Positions 1-8,272 of a stretch of DNA of 64,000 nt are shown here, piece after piece (positions within the stretch are counted from its first letter, which is position 1; every line of letters begins with the position of its first letter). A program made the position numbers and the translations under genes. This DNA is from Clostridium novyi NT. GTDB taxonomy: Bacteria; Bacillota; Clostridia; Clostridiales; Clostridiaceae. The notes beneath the pieces were generated by a model. It saw nothing but the letters and a program-made list of their open reading frames with translations, ran no database searches and was not told where the DNA came from. The stretch spans positions 806,001 to 870,000 of the forward strand of contig NC_008593.1 of assembly GCF_000014125.1 (NCBI RefSeq), in the 5' to 3' direction.

Positions 1-1153
1 AATTTAGGGGAGTTCCCATAGTAAATCCCATTCCAAGACCAATAAATGCAAGTCCTATAAGAATAGAAAGAAATCCAGGATGAGATGTTACGAAAAATGC
101 CATAAATAGTGTGCCTATAATGGTGCATAAGAATCCAATAGTCATTATAAATTTAGCTGAATACTTATCAATTAATTTTCCACCAAGGGGAGCTGCAACT
201 CCAGAGAATATGGCCATTAAAGTAACTAAGTAGCCACCACTACCTGTTTTGATTTTAAGTATATTTTCTGCAAATTGAGGAACAAATACAACTCCCATAA
301 GACCTGTACCAACAATAAAACTTATTACAAGAGTTAGGCGTATTTGTCTATCACTAAAATATTTTAAATTTAGTACAGGGTCATCCACATTTCTTTCTAC
401 AGCAATAAATACTGGTATAAGAATAACAAATATTAAAAGATAAGGATAAACAGATGTACTTTTTATGCTTTCCTTAAAGTGAAAGAAGTTTAAATTAGTT
501 AAGGCATACATAATTGAAACTATAATTAAACTTAAAATAACACTTCCTTTTAAATCTAAAGATTTTGTAGTATCTGCTTTACTTTCTTCTAAATTCTTCA
601 TTAATATTAATATTATTATACTTATAGGTATATTTATAAAGAAAATCCAACCCCAATTTTCATTTCCAGCTATGTTTAGTACAGTAGAGCCCAAAGTTGG
701 TCCAAGCATTGTTGCAATTCCATATATAGAACCTACAAGTCCTAAAGCAGAACCTCTTTTTTCTTTAGGAAAACTTTGCCCTATCATAGCTGTTGCAATA
801 GGCATTATTCCACCACCACCAATTGCCTGAATTACTCTTGATATTAAAAGCATTGAGAAGTTGCCATAAAAGTTTGTAATACCACAAAGGGTTGATCCAA
901 GGGCAAAGATCACAATACTAATACCATAAACTTTTTTTCTGCCGTATATATCTGAAAGCTTACTTGAAATTGGCATAGAAACGGCATAAGCAAGGGTGTA
1001 TATAGTTATCATCCAAACTCCTATGTTCCCACTTATATTAAAACTGTTTGTTATTACAGTTCTTGCAGGAGATACAATACCGCTATCTATAGCACCCATA
1101 AATATTCCTAATAAGAAGACTATGAGTGCTCCAAAATGACTTTTTTTATTCAT
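1..1153 (-). CDS. MFS drug efflux transporter, EmrB/QacA (DHA2) type, 3' part missing
   Basis: The reverse strand reads as one open frame from ATG at 1153 to the window edge (about 384 codons), so the C-terminus lies outside. The protein starts MNKKSHFGALIVFLLGIF and is a chain of hydrophobic helices with the MFS loop motif SDIYGRKKVYG after the second helix, a VIQAIGGGGIMPIA segment and a GPTLGS motif in the fifth helix, as in 14-helix proton-driven drug exporters. The start is supported by AAAGGAGT about 10 bases upstream. An 11-bp palindrome lies just upstream and is repeated at the promoter of the adjacent TetR gene, so the pump is probably repressed by it. Substrate unknown. Confidence 0.9.
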   Translation of the reverse strand, partial: MNKKSHFGALIVFLLGIFMGAIDSGIVSPARTVITNSFNISGNIGVWMITIYTLAYAVSMPISSKLSDIYGRKKVYGISIVIFALGSTLCGITNFYGNFSMLLISRVIQAIGGGGIMPIATAMIGQSFPKEKRGSALGLVGSIYGIATMLGPTLGSTVLNIAGNENWGWIFFINIPISIIILILMKNLEESKADTTKSLDLKGSVILSLIIVSIMYALTNLNFFHFKESIKSTSVYPYLLIFVILIPVFIAVERNVDDPVLNLKYFSDRQIRLTLVISFIVGTGLMGVVFVPQFAENILKIKTGSGGYLVTLMAIFSGVAAPLGGKLIDKYSAKFIMTIGFLCTIIGTLFMAFFVTSHPGFLSILIGLAFIGLGMGFTMGTPLN

Positions 1154-1177
1154 AGTTAGAAAACTCCTTTCAATGTT

Positions 1178-1188
1178 GAACTATGTTC
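1178..1188. promoter_or_regulatory. TetR-type operator upstream of the MFS pump
   Basis: GAACTATGTTC is an inverted repeat (GAAC-TAT-GTTC) lying 25 bases upstream of the pump start. The same 11 bases occur at 1846-1856 before the tetR start. Two identical palindromes at two co-located promoters fit a local repressor that controls itself and the pump; this is inference. Confidence 0.65.
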
Positions 1189-1294
1189 ATAAAGAGATAA
1201 AATATATAAATATATTCTTAATAATAAATATTAAAAATATATTTATAAATAGCTAACAAATAATCCCATTACAAGACTTATATTTATAATATAC

Positions 1295-1825
1295 TTATAT
1301 ATTTAGAAATTGACACAATTCCTCAAAAGATATGTAGTGAGTTTTAGTTAGATAAAAAAGATTAGATATTATAAAAATAGCAAATTTATATGAATCTAAA
1401 TCATTCTTAAAAGTTCCTTTTTCTTTTTCAATATCTATAAGTTCACTAAGACGTTTATATAGATTAGAAAAATAAGAATCACGTCTACATTTAATTCCTT
1501 TTACAGAGGAAATTTCATAAAATATAGCTATGTATTCATCCAAAAATAAATTAAAAGAGTTATATAACTTCTCTATTTTTTCTTTGAAAGATATATCACT
1601 ATGCTTTAGGACTTCAATAAGTTCTATACTTTTATTAAAATCATTTTTTAAAATTTCCATAACTAACTCATCTTTTGTGGAAAAATAATTATAAAAAGTA
1701 CCTATACCAATATTACAAGATTTAGCTATTTGTCTTATGTTAAGTGCTTTGTAATTTTCCTCTATTAGAATTCTTTTGCTTTCACTTAAAATAGTGTCTT
1801 TTATATTTTCTAGTATTTTAGGCAT
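1295..1825 (-). CDS. TetR/AcrR family transcriptional regulator
   Basis: This is a 176-residue DNA-binding repressor. Residues 28-53 (ALNIRQIAKSCNIGIGTFYN then YFSTKDEL) form the typical TetR helix-turn-helix; the rest is the variable helical ligand-binding half. I start at ATG 1825: the longer frame would begin with GTG at 1837, which is part of the AAAGGTGG ribosome binding site, while that site lies 8 bases before the ATG. It is transcribed in the same direction as the efflux gene and lies just upstream of it, and both have the GAACTATGTTC palindrome. Likely a local repressor relieved by a pump substrate. Confidence 0.9.
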   Translation of the reverse strand: MPKILENIKDTILSESKRILIEENYKALNIRQIAKSCNIGIGTFYNYFSTKDELVMEILKNDFNKSIELIEVLKHSDISFKEKIEKLYNSFNLFLDEYIAIFYEISSVKGIKCRRDSYFSNLYKRLSELIDIEKEKGTFKNDLDSYKFAIFIISNLFYLTKTHYISFEELCQFLNI

Positions 1826-1845
1826 TAAAATAACCACCTTTTTAT

Positions 1846-1856
1846 GAACTATGTTC
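1846..1856. promoter_or_regulatory. TetR-type operator upstream of tetR
   Basis: Second copy of GAACTATGTTC, 21 bases upstream of the tetR ATG, identical to the copy at 1178-1188. Suggests autoregulation. Confidence 0.65.
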
Positions 1857-1930
1857 GTATTATATCACTTATTATATTAATGTCAAGATTAATGTCAAGG
1901 ATAAATAATTTTTGCAAACAATAAGAAATA

Positions 1931-1960
1931 TTGACCAAATATGTATAAAAATTATATAAT
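1931..1960 (+). promoter_or_regulatory. Vegetative promoter of the gntR gene
   Basis: TTGACC (1931-1936), an 18-base spacer and TATAAT (1955-1960) make a close match to a housekeeping promoter, about 47 bases upstream of the GTG start at 2007. Confidence 0.65.
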
Positions 1961-2006
1961 GAAAAAGTATAATACTATTATAGTATAGGGGAAGGAGAAG
2001 AGTAAA

Positions 2007-2693
2007 GTGTTTACTCCCATAAAGAATACCAAGGTTTACGAGCAGGTAATAAATCAAATTAAGGAAATGATTCAAGATGGAACTTTAAAAAAAGGGGATA
2101 AACTTCCATCAGAGAGGGATCTTGTAGAACAATTACATGTTAGTAGAACTTCTATAAGAGAAGCCTTAAGAGTTTTAGAAATCGTAGGAATAGTAGAGTG
2201 TAAACAGGGAGAGGGAAATTTTATAAGAACTAATTTTAATGATACTCTATTAGAACCATTGTCTATTATGTTTATGCTTAATGATTGTAAATTAGAAGAG
2301 ATATTTGAACTTAGAAAAGTTATTGAAATAGAGACTGCTGCATTATCAGCAGAAAGAATAACTGATGAAGAGTTAAAAAAAATAGAAAATATTTTGGAAA
2401 AAATAAAAAGCTCAGATGATGAAGAAGAAAAGGTTAAGTTGGATACACAATTTCACTATTCTATTGCAGGTGCTTGTCACAATATTTTAATAGTGAGTAT
2501 AATAAATGCTGTTTCTACACTTATGGATTATTTTATCAAGGATGCAAGAAAGAGCATAATAGGTGATTTACATAAAGAAATTATAGATGAACAACACGAT
2601 AATATACTAAAAGCTCTAAAAAATCATAATCCCTATGAAGCTGTAAAGGCTATGAGAAATCATTTAGAATTAATAAATGAAAATTTAAATTAG
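2007..2693 (+). CDS. GntR/FadR-family regulator, probable lactate regulator
   Basis: Residues 10-75 carry the GntR winged helix (LPSERDLVEQLHVSRTSIRE, then ALRVLEIVGIVECKQGEGNF). The remaining helical part with LDTQFHYSIAGACHN and a late NHLELI matches the FCD ligand-binding domain, whose histidines and aspartate usually hold a metal and an organic acid. The 228-residue length is normal. The start is GTG after GGGGAAGGAGAAG. It sits directly upstream of lactate permease, Etf and lactate dehydrogenase genes, and a TGGT-N3-ACCA site typical of FadR-type regulators lies before the permease. This mirrors LldR and Acetobacterium LctA. Lactate as ligand is inferred from context. Confidence 0.9.
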   Translation: MFTPIKNTKVYEQVINQIKEMIQDGTLKKGDKLPSERDLVEQLHVSRTSIREALRVLEIVGIVECKQGEGNFIRTNFNDTLLEPLSIMFMLNDCKLEEIFELRKVIEIETAALSAERITDEELKKIENILEKIKSSDDEEEKVKLDTQFHYSIAGACHNILIVSIINAVSTLMDYFIKDARKSIIGDLHKEIIDEQHDNILKALKNHNPYEAVKAMRNHLELINENLN

Positions 2694-2698
2694 TTTTT

Positions 2699-2740
2699 AA
2701 TAAGAGTTTAGATGAAAATCTAGACTCTTATTATTTTTTC
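2699..2740 (+). terminator. Rho-independent terminator after gntR
   Basis: Stem 2699-2712 pairs with 2719-2732 (14 bp, one G-T pair, core AAGAGT/ACTCTT), a 6-base loop and a following T-run. It separates gntR from the lactate operon. Confidence 0.85.
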
Positions 2741-2744
2741 GACA

Positions 2745-2762
2745 TTGTTAATAAAATAACTA
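2745..2762. promoter_or_regulatory. Rex-like site 1 upstream of lctP
   Basis: TTGTTAATAAAATAACTA resembles the Rex operator TTGTTAA-N4-TTAACAA: the left half is exact and the right half matches 5 of 7. The same core recurs at 2864-2881. Rex represses fermentative genes and is released by high NADH; that it acts here is inference. Confidence 0.35.
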
Positions 2763-2801
2763 TATTGTGTCAAAAATATACATAAATGATTGTTATATGA
2801 A

Positions 2802-2882
2802 AAGTGTTTTATAAAATTTTAACAAAATATTAATAATAATTAAGTGTTTTTAGAAAATTTTAAATGTTAATAAAATAACTAT
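2802..2882. repeat. Imperfect 40-bp tandem duplication in the lactate operon control region
   Basis: Bases from 2802 (AAGTGTTTT, then AAATTTTAA) are repeated imperfectly from 2842 (AAGTGTTTT, then AAAATTTTAA), an offset of 40. Both units are pure AT outside the AAGTG head. The second unit ends in the Rex-like site 2. Confidence 0.5.
2864..2881. promoter_or_regulatory. Rex-like site 2 upstream of lctP
   Basis: ATGTTAATAAAATAACTA shares 17 consecutive bases with the site at 2745-2762. It lies about 100 bases upstream of the permease start, just before the likely promoter (a TATGATAAT element near 2904-2911). Confidence 0.35.
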
Positions 2883-2929
2883 TATAGAAATAGTCTAAAA
2901 ATTATGATAATATGTATTTACAGGAAAGA

Positions 2930-2940
2930 TGGTCATACCA
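2930..2940. promoter_or_regulatory. GntR/FadR-type operator of the lactate operon
   Basis: TGGTCATACCA is the palindrome TGGT-N3-ACCA, the classical shape of FadR-subfamily operators. It lies 41 bases upstream of the permease ATG and downstream of the TATGATAAT element, a position suited to repression by the adjacent GntR protein. Confidence 0.65.
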
Positions 2941-2981
2941 CTGAGACCGAAGTAAAAAATTAAAAATGTGGAGGTAAAAAA

Positions 2982-4505
2982 ATGAATATGTATGTATTAT
3001 GTTTAATAGCACTTGTTCCTATCATTTGGTTAATGGTTTCATTAGGTGCATTAAAAATGCCAGGACATATAACATGTCCAGCTACTTTGGCCTTAATTAT
3101 TGTATTAGCAGTTATAGTATGGAAGATGCCTATAATAGATGCACTTACTGCAACTTTAGAAGGTACAGCTCTTGCAATTTGGCCAATAATGCTAGTAATT
3201 ATTGCAGCAGTTTTCACTTATAATCTTTCTATGTATACAAAAAGTATGGACATTATAAAGAAAATTATGACAAGCATTACTACGGATAAAAGAATATTAG
3301 TTTTAATATTAGCATGGGGATTTGGTGGATTTTTAGAAGCTATAGCTGGATTTGGAACAGCAGTTGCAATACCAGCAAGTATTATGGCAGCATTAGGATT
3401 TGATCCAGTATTTGCAGCAATAATTTGTCTTATAGCTAACACTACTCCAACAGCATTTGGAGCAATTGGAATTCCAGTATCAACTCTTGCAAAGGTTGCA
3501 GGATTAGATCCAACATTACTTAGTTATGCAGTAGCACTTCAACTGGGAGCATTAATAGCAATTGTACCTATTTTATTAGTAATGATAACAGAAAGAAATG
3601 TAAAAGCAATAAAAGGTGTATTTGGTATATCACTTGCATCAGGACTTGCATTTGCAATCCCAGAAGTATTAGCGGCTAAGTATATGGGAGCCGAATTACC
3701 AGCATTACTTGGAAGTATAGTTTGTATGGGAGTTACTATATTAATGGCTAAGGTATTCTACAAAGACACAGCAGATAAAAGTGCTGAAAAGATACCTTTC
3801 AAAAAAGGATTCATAGCCTGGATACCATTTATATTAGTATTTTTAATTATAATTGTTACAAGTCCATTATTCGGACCTATTAACAGTGCATTATCAGCAA
3901 TAAAAACAGAAGTTCCTATTTATACTGGACAAGGAGCTAAACCATATGTATTTAAATGGATAGCAACTCCAGGAACACTTATAATAATAGCAACTACTAT
4001 AGGTGGATTAATTCAAGGAGCTAAGTTTGGTGAAATTATGAAAGTGCTTTGGGATACAACAAAACAAATGACAAAGTCAGCTATAACAATAGTTTCAATA
4101 GTTTCACTTGCAAAAGTAATGGGTTACAGCGGAATGATAACAGCAATTGCAGCAGTATTAGTTAAAATAACTGGAGGATTCTATCCATTCATAGCACCAG
4201 TTATAGGAGCACTTGGAACATTCGTAACAGGTAGCGACACTTCTGCAAACGTTTTATTCGGTGAACTTCAAGTTAAAGTTGCAAATTCATTACATTTAAG
4301 TCCTTATTGGCTTGCAGCAGCTAATACAGGAGGAGCTACAGCTGGAAAGATGATTTCACCTCAGAGTATAGCAGTTGCAACAGCAGCTACAGGAATTCAA
4401 GGAACAGAAGGTAAAATCCTTAATGGAACATTAAAATTCTGTTTAGCTTATGTAGTAATTTTAGGTTGTATAGCTTATTTTGGTGGAGGTTTTGCTCCGC
4501 AATAA
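2982..4505 (+). CDS. lctP: L-lactate permease family transporter
   Basis: The 507-residue protein is almost wholly hydrophobic, with a dozen or more membrane helices, and carries LctP-family features such as GFGGFLEAIAGFGTAVAIPA and a C-terminal GSDTSANVLFGELQ. The family imports lactate (and glycolate) with protons. The ATG follows GTGGAGG with good spacing. It is the first gene of an operon with etfB, etfA and a lactate dehydrogenase; gaps are about 80, 75 and 45 bases with no terminator seen until 8141. In Acetobacterium woodii the permease comes last; here it comes first. Confidence 0.95.
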   Translation: MNMYVLCLIALVPIIWLMVSLGALKMPGHITCPATLALIIVLAVIVWKMPIIDALTATLEGTALAIWPIMLVIIAAVFTYNLSMYTKSMDIIKKIMTSITTDKRILVLILAWGFGGFLEAIAGFGTAVAIPASIMAALGFDPVFAAIICLIANTTPTAFGAIGIPVSTLAKVAGLDPTLLSYAVALQLGALIAIVPILLVMITERNVKAIKGVFGISLASGLAFAIPEVLAAKYMGAELPALLGSIVCMGVTILMAKVFYKDTADKSAEKIPFKKGFIAWIPFILVFLIIIVTSPLFGPINSALSAIKTEVPIYTGQGAKPYVFKWIATPGTLIIIATTIGGLIQGAKFGEIMKVLWDTTKQMTKSAITIVSIVSLAKVMGYSGMITAIAAVLVKITGGFYPFIAPVIGALGTFVTGSDTSANVLFGELQVKVANSLHLSPYWLAAANTGGATAGKMISPQSIAVATAATGIQGTEGKILNGTLKFCLAYVVILGCIAYFGGGFAPQ

Positions 4506-4588
4506 CAAATCAATAAGTTTGAAAAATATATAACAATGTGGTATTAAAGCTTAGTTAAAATTTTTAATATTTGATTGGGGGATTAATT

Positions 4589-5377
4589 ATGGAAATTTTA
4601 GTTTGTATAAAGCAAGTGCCAGGAACAAGTAAGGTTGAAGTAGATCCTGTTACAGGTGTATTAAAAAGAGATGGAATAGATTCAAAAATGAATCCTTATG
4701 ATTTATTTGCTTTAGAAACTGCATTTAGAATAAAAGAAAAGAATGGCGGTAAAGTAAACGTAATCACTATGGGACCACCTCAAGCAAAAGATATTATAAA
4801 AGAAGCTTTTATGATGGGAGCAGATGAAGGAACTTTGCTTTCAGATAGAAAATTCGCTGGAGCAGATGTTCTTGCAACATCGTACACAATATCTCAAGGT
4901 GTTAGAATGACAGGAAATCCTGATCTTATAATATGTGGAAAACAAACAACTGATGGAGATACAGCACAAGTTGGCCCAGAAATGGCAGAATATTTAGATA
5001 TACCACATGTAGCAAATGTAAGAAGAATTGTAGAAGTTAATGAAAAATCAATAACAGTTGAAATGGATATGCCAGAAACTGTAGAAATACAAGAAATTAA
5101 ATATCCATGTCTTATCACTGTAGAAAAGGATATTTTCACTTCAAGATTACCATCTTACAAAACTAAATTATCTACTAAGGATAAAGAAATAAAAGTATTT
5201 GGTTTAAAAGACTTTGAGGATACAGATGAAAATCATTACGGATTAAATGGATCTGCAACTCAAGTTGAAAGAATATTCCCACCAGAAGTCAATACTGACA
5301 AAGAAATGTGGCAAGGAAGTGGCGAAGAACTTACAGATAGACTATTAAATAAACTTAAAGAACTTAAATTTGTTTAA
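4589..5377 (+). CDS. etfB: Electron transfer flavoprotein subunit beta (EtfB/LctB)
   Basis: Begins [20 protein letters not shown], the standard EtfB start, and holds the nucleotide-binding [20 protein letters not shown] segment near residues 110-130. I start at ATG 4589: the longer frame starts with a TTG at 4571 that overlaps the GGGGGA ribosome binding site. Length 262 is normal. With EtfA it passes electrons between lactate dehydrogenase and other carriers. In the Acetobacterium complex this allows lactate oxidation with NAD+ by flavin-based electron confurcation using reduced ferredoxin. That mechanism is inferred for this organism from family and context. Confidence 0.95.
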   Translation: MEILVCIKQVPGTSKVEVDPVTGVLKRDGIDSKMNPYDLFALETAFRIKEKNGGKVNVITMGPPQAKDIIKEAFMMGADEGTLLSDRKFAGADVLATSYTISQGVRMTGNPDLIICGKQTTDGDTAQVGPEMAEYLDIPHVANVRRIVEVNEKSITVEMDMPETVEIQEIKYPCLITVEKDIFTSRLPSYKTKLSTKDKEIKVFGLKDFEDTDENHYGLNGSATQVERIFPPEVNTDKEMWQGSGEELTDRLLNKLKELKFV

Positions 5378-5451
5378 AATTTAAGACATGGAACCTAATT
5401 CTTGGCGAGTAGTATAGCCTAGAACCTTAAACAATCAAAGGGGGATTTATT

Positions 5452-6672
5452 ATGGGAAAATTAGTTATTCATGAAAATAAATTAAACAAAGAAGTTATTG
5501 ATGAGTTAGTAAAGATTTGTCCTTTTGGAGCTATGGAAGCAAAAGGAGATAAATTAGAAATATCAGCAGCGTGTAAAATGTGTAAGTTATGTGTTAGAAA
5601 AGGTCCTGAAGGCGTAGTTGAATACGTTGAGGAAAAAGTTGAACAAATAGACAAAGACTTATGGAAAGGAATTGCGGTGTATGTAGACCATGTAGAAGGA
5701 GAAATCCATCCTGTAACTTACGAGCTTCTTGGAAAAGGAAAAGAGCTTGCAAAAAAAATAAATCATCCAGTGTACGCACTATTCATAGGTCACAATATAA
5801 AAGAAAAAGCACAAGAATTACTACACTATGGTGCTGATAAAGTATTTGTTTATGATTATGAAGAACTAAAAGAGTTTAGAATAGAGCCATATACAGCAGT
5901 ATTTGAAGACTTTATAGAAAATATTAAACCATCATCAATCTTAGTTGGAGCAACTACAGTTGGACGTTCACTTGCACCAAGAGTTGCAGCTAGATTTAAA
6001 ACTGGACTTACAGCAGATTGTACTATACTTGATATGAAAGACAACACAGACTTAGTACAAATAAGACCAGCATTTGGTGGAAATATAATGGCACAAATTA
6101 TAACAAGCAATAATAGACCTCAGTTTGCAACAGTTAGATATAAGATATTCTCACCTCTAGATAGAACAGAAATGCCTAATGGAGAAATTATTAACTGTGA
6201 AATTGATAAAAGTAAGTTTGAATCAGGTATTAAGGTTCTTAATATAACTAAAAAAGAAAAAGAAGTAAGTATATCTGATGCAGAAGTTATAGTCGCAGCT
6301 GGTAGAGGAATAAAATCAGAAAAAGACATGAAGCTTATAGAAGAACTTGCAAATGCATTAGGAGGCCAAATAGCTGGAACAAGACCACTTGTTGAAGCGG
6401 GCTTTATAGATGCAAAACAACAAATAGGACTTAGCGGAAGAACAGTTAAACCAAAACTTATAATTACTGTAGGAATTCAAGGAGCAGTACAGTTTGTAGC
6501 TGGGATGAATAATGCAGATACAATAGTTGCTATAAATAAAGATCCAAATGCTTCAATATTCAATGTAGCGCACTATGGAATCGTTGGAGATCTTTATGAA
6601 ATAATACCAAATTTAATACAAAGACTTAATAAAGAAGAGGCTAAAAAAGAAGTAGCTTCAACTTGTAAATAA
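5452..6672 (+). CDS. etfA: Electron transfer flavoprotein subunit alpha with N-terminal Fe-S domain (EtfA/LctC)
   Basis: Residues 1-60 form a ferredoxin-like extension with Cys23-Pro and Cys41-x2-Cys44-x2-Cys47, enough for one [4Fe-4S] cluster. Then comes the EtfA N-domain and a C-terminal FAD domain with AGTRPLVEAGFIDAKQQIGL and SGRTVKPKLIITVGIQGAVQ. The 406-residue length fits the long EtfA type that partners bifurcating lactate dehydrogenases. Start ATG follows AAAGGGGG. The Fe-S extension is the feature that sets this Etf apart from the housekeeping type and supports electron input from or output to ferredoxin. Confidence 0.95.
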   Translation: MGKLVIHENKLNKEVIDELVKICPFGAMEAKGDKLEISAACKMCKLCVRKGPEGVVEYVEEKVEQIDKDLWKGIAVYVDHVEGEIHPVTYELLGKGKELAKKINHPVYALFIGHNIKEKAQELLHYGADKVFVYDYEELKEFRIEPYTAVFEDFIENIKPSSILVGATTVGRSLAPRVAARFKTGLTADCTILDMKDNTDLVQIRPAFGGNIMAQIITSNNRPQFATVRYKIFSPLDRTEMPNGEIINCEIDKSKFESGIKVLNITKKEKEVSISDAEVIVAAGRGIKSEKDMKLIEELANALGGQIAGTRPLVEAGFIDAKQQIGLSGRTVKPKLIITVGIQGAVQFVAGMNNADTIVAINKDPNASIFNVAHYGIVGDLYEIIPNLIQRLNKEEAKKEVASTCK

Positions 6673-6717
6673 TTAGTTAAATAAAATTACGGTATTGAAA
6701 TCAGGGAGGTTATAGCA

Positions 6718-8118
6718 ATGTGTGAATACAAAAAAATAGATAATAAAGACTTAGAATTCTTAAAATCAGTAGTAGGTAATGATAATGTTATATATGGAGA
6801 CGATATAAGCGAAGATTATAGTCATGATGAATTAGGTGGTATAAGCAGTTATCCAGACGTTTTAGTAAGAGTACATTCAACAGAAGAAATATCTAAGATA
6901 ATGAAACACGCTTATGAAAATGTTATACCTGTAGTAGTAAGAGGATCTGGTACTGGACTTGTTGGTTCATCAGTTCCACTACACGGCGGAATAATGCTTG
7001 AAACTACTGAAATGAATCATATATTAGAATTAGATGAAGAAAACTTAACACTAACACTAGAACCTGGAGTACTTTTAATGGAAATAGGAAAATATGTAGA
7101 AGAAAACAACCTTTTCTATCCCCCAGATCCAGGTGAAAAAAGTGCTACAATAGGTGGAAACATAAGCACAAATGCTGGTGGAATGAGGGCTGTTAAGTAT
7201 GGAGTTACAAGGGATTATGTTAGAGGACTTGAAGTAGTTCTTCCAAATGGGGAAGTTTTAGAATTAGGTGGAAAAGTAGTTAAAAACAGTTCTGGATATA
7301 GCCTAAAAGATTTAATTATTGGTTCAGAAGGAACATTAGGTATAGTAACAAAAGCAACACTAAAATTATTACCATTACCTAAAAAATCAATAAGCTTACT
7401 TATTCCATATAAAGATATAGATACAGCAATTGAAATGGTGCCAAAGATTATAAAATCTAAAGCAATACCAACAGCTATAGAATTCATGCAAAGAGAAGTA
7501 ATTCTATGTGCTGAAGAGTATCTAGGAAAGAAATTCCCAGATAGTTCATCAGATGCATACCTTCTATTAACATTTGATGGAAATAGTGCAGAACAAGTAG
7601 AACGTGATTATGAAACAGTTGCAGACCTTTGCTTAAAAGAAGGAGCATTAGATGTATTCATAGTTGATACAGATGAAAGAAAAGAATCTGTATGGTCAGC
7701 AAGAGGAGCATTCCTTGAAGCAATAAAAGGTTCTACTACAGAAATGGATGAATGTGATGTTGTTGTACCTAGAAATCAAGTAGCTACATTTATTAAATAC
7801 ACTCATGAATTAGAAAAACAATTCAATATGAGAATTCCAAGCTTTGGACATGCTGGAGATGGAAACTTACATGTTTACATCTGTCGTGATGAATTAAGTG
7901 ACGCTGATTGGAAGAAGAACTTAGATGAATTATTCAAACTTATGTATAAAAAGTCAGAAGAATTAAATGGACTTGTATCAGGAGAGCATGGAATTGGATA
8001 TGCTAAGAAACAATACATGTTTGAACAATATGGACAAAACTACATGAACATCATGAGAGGTATTAAAAAAGCCTTTGATGAAAAAAATATCTTGAATCCT
8101 GACAAGGTAGTTAAATAA
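6718..8118 (+). CDS. lctD: FAD-binding lactate dehydrogenase subunit (GlcD/LctD family)
   Basis: Residues about 45-225 are a PCMH-type FAD domain ([40 protein letters not shown]) and the C-terminal half is the FAD-oxidase C domain with [14 protein letters not shown] and [11 protein letters not shown], where the histidines bind metal or substrate. The protein oxidises a 2-hydroxy acid, very likely lactate, to pyruvate and passes electrons to the Etf pair encoded upstream. GlcD-type enzymes are usually specific for the D-isomer. Start ATG follows CAGGGAGG. Last gene of the operon, closed by a strong terminator at 8141. No lactate racemase gene follows in this window, unlike the A. woodii cluster. 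Confidence 0.93.
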   Translation: MCEYKKIDNKDLEFLKSVVGNDNVIYGDDISEDYSHDELGGISSYPDVLVRVHSTEEISKIMKHAYENVIPVVVRGSGTGLVGSSVPLHGGIMLETTEMNHILELDEENLTLTLEPGVLLMEIGKYVEENNLFYPPDPGEKSATIGGNISTNAGGMRAVKYGVTRDYVRGLEVVLPNGEVLELGGKVVKNSSGYSLKDLIIGSEGTLGIVTKATLKLLPLPKKSISLLIPYKDIDTAIEMVPKIIKSKAIPTAIEFMQREVILCAEEYLGKKFPDSSSDAYLLLTFDGNSAEQVERDYETVADLCLKEGALDVFIVDTDERKESVWSARGAFLEAIKGSTTEMDECDVVVPRNQVATFIKYTHELEKQFNMRIPSFGHAGDGNLHVYICRDELSDADWKKNLDELFKLMYKKSEELNGLVSGEHGIGYAKKQYMFEQYGQNYMNIMRGIKKAFDEKNILNPDKVVK

Positions 8119-8140
8119 GCCCTTTCAATATCTAATTAAT

Positions 8141-8190
8141 ATAAATAAAAAAATCTGGTAGTATAGTTGCTGCCAGGTTTTTTTATTTAT
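8141..8190 (+). terminator. Terminator of the lactate operon
   Basis: A long inverted repeat around AATCTGGTAG/CTGCCAGGTT flanked by A-run and T-run; the T-run ends TTTTTTTATTTAT. Near-symmetric A and T tracts could make it work in both directions. Confidence 0.9.
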
Positions 8191-8272
8191 TTAAAATAAA
8201 ATTAACTTAATGAATTATATTAATTGTAGTATAATGTTTGTAAATGGTTATTATTGAAATGGAGGAATAAAA

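Noticed and set aside
1872..2075. Minus-strand 67-residue frame in the gntR promoter region
   Set aside because: Hydrophobic low-complexity antisense reading of an AT-rich promoter and the start of gntR; no ribosome binding site.
2001..2745. Frameshift or truncation in gntR
   Set aside because: The frame is intact with normal length and a terminator 6 bases after the stop.
5856..6329. Antisense frames inside etfA and similar frames inside lctP, ntpA, ntpB, glpX and helD
   Set aside because: They mirror strongly coding plus-strand genes, have no ribosome binding site and read as unlikely compositions.
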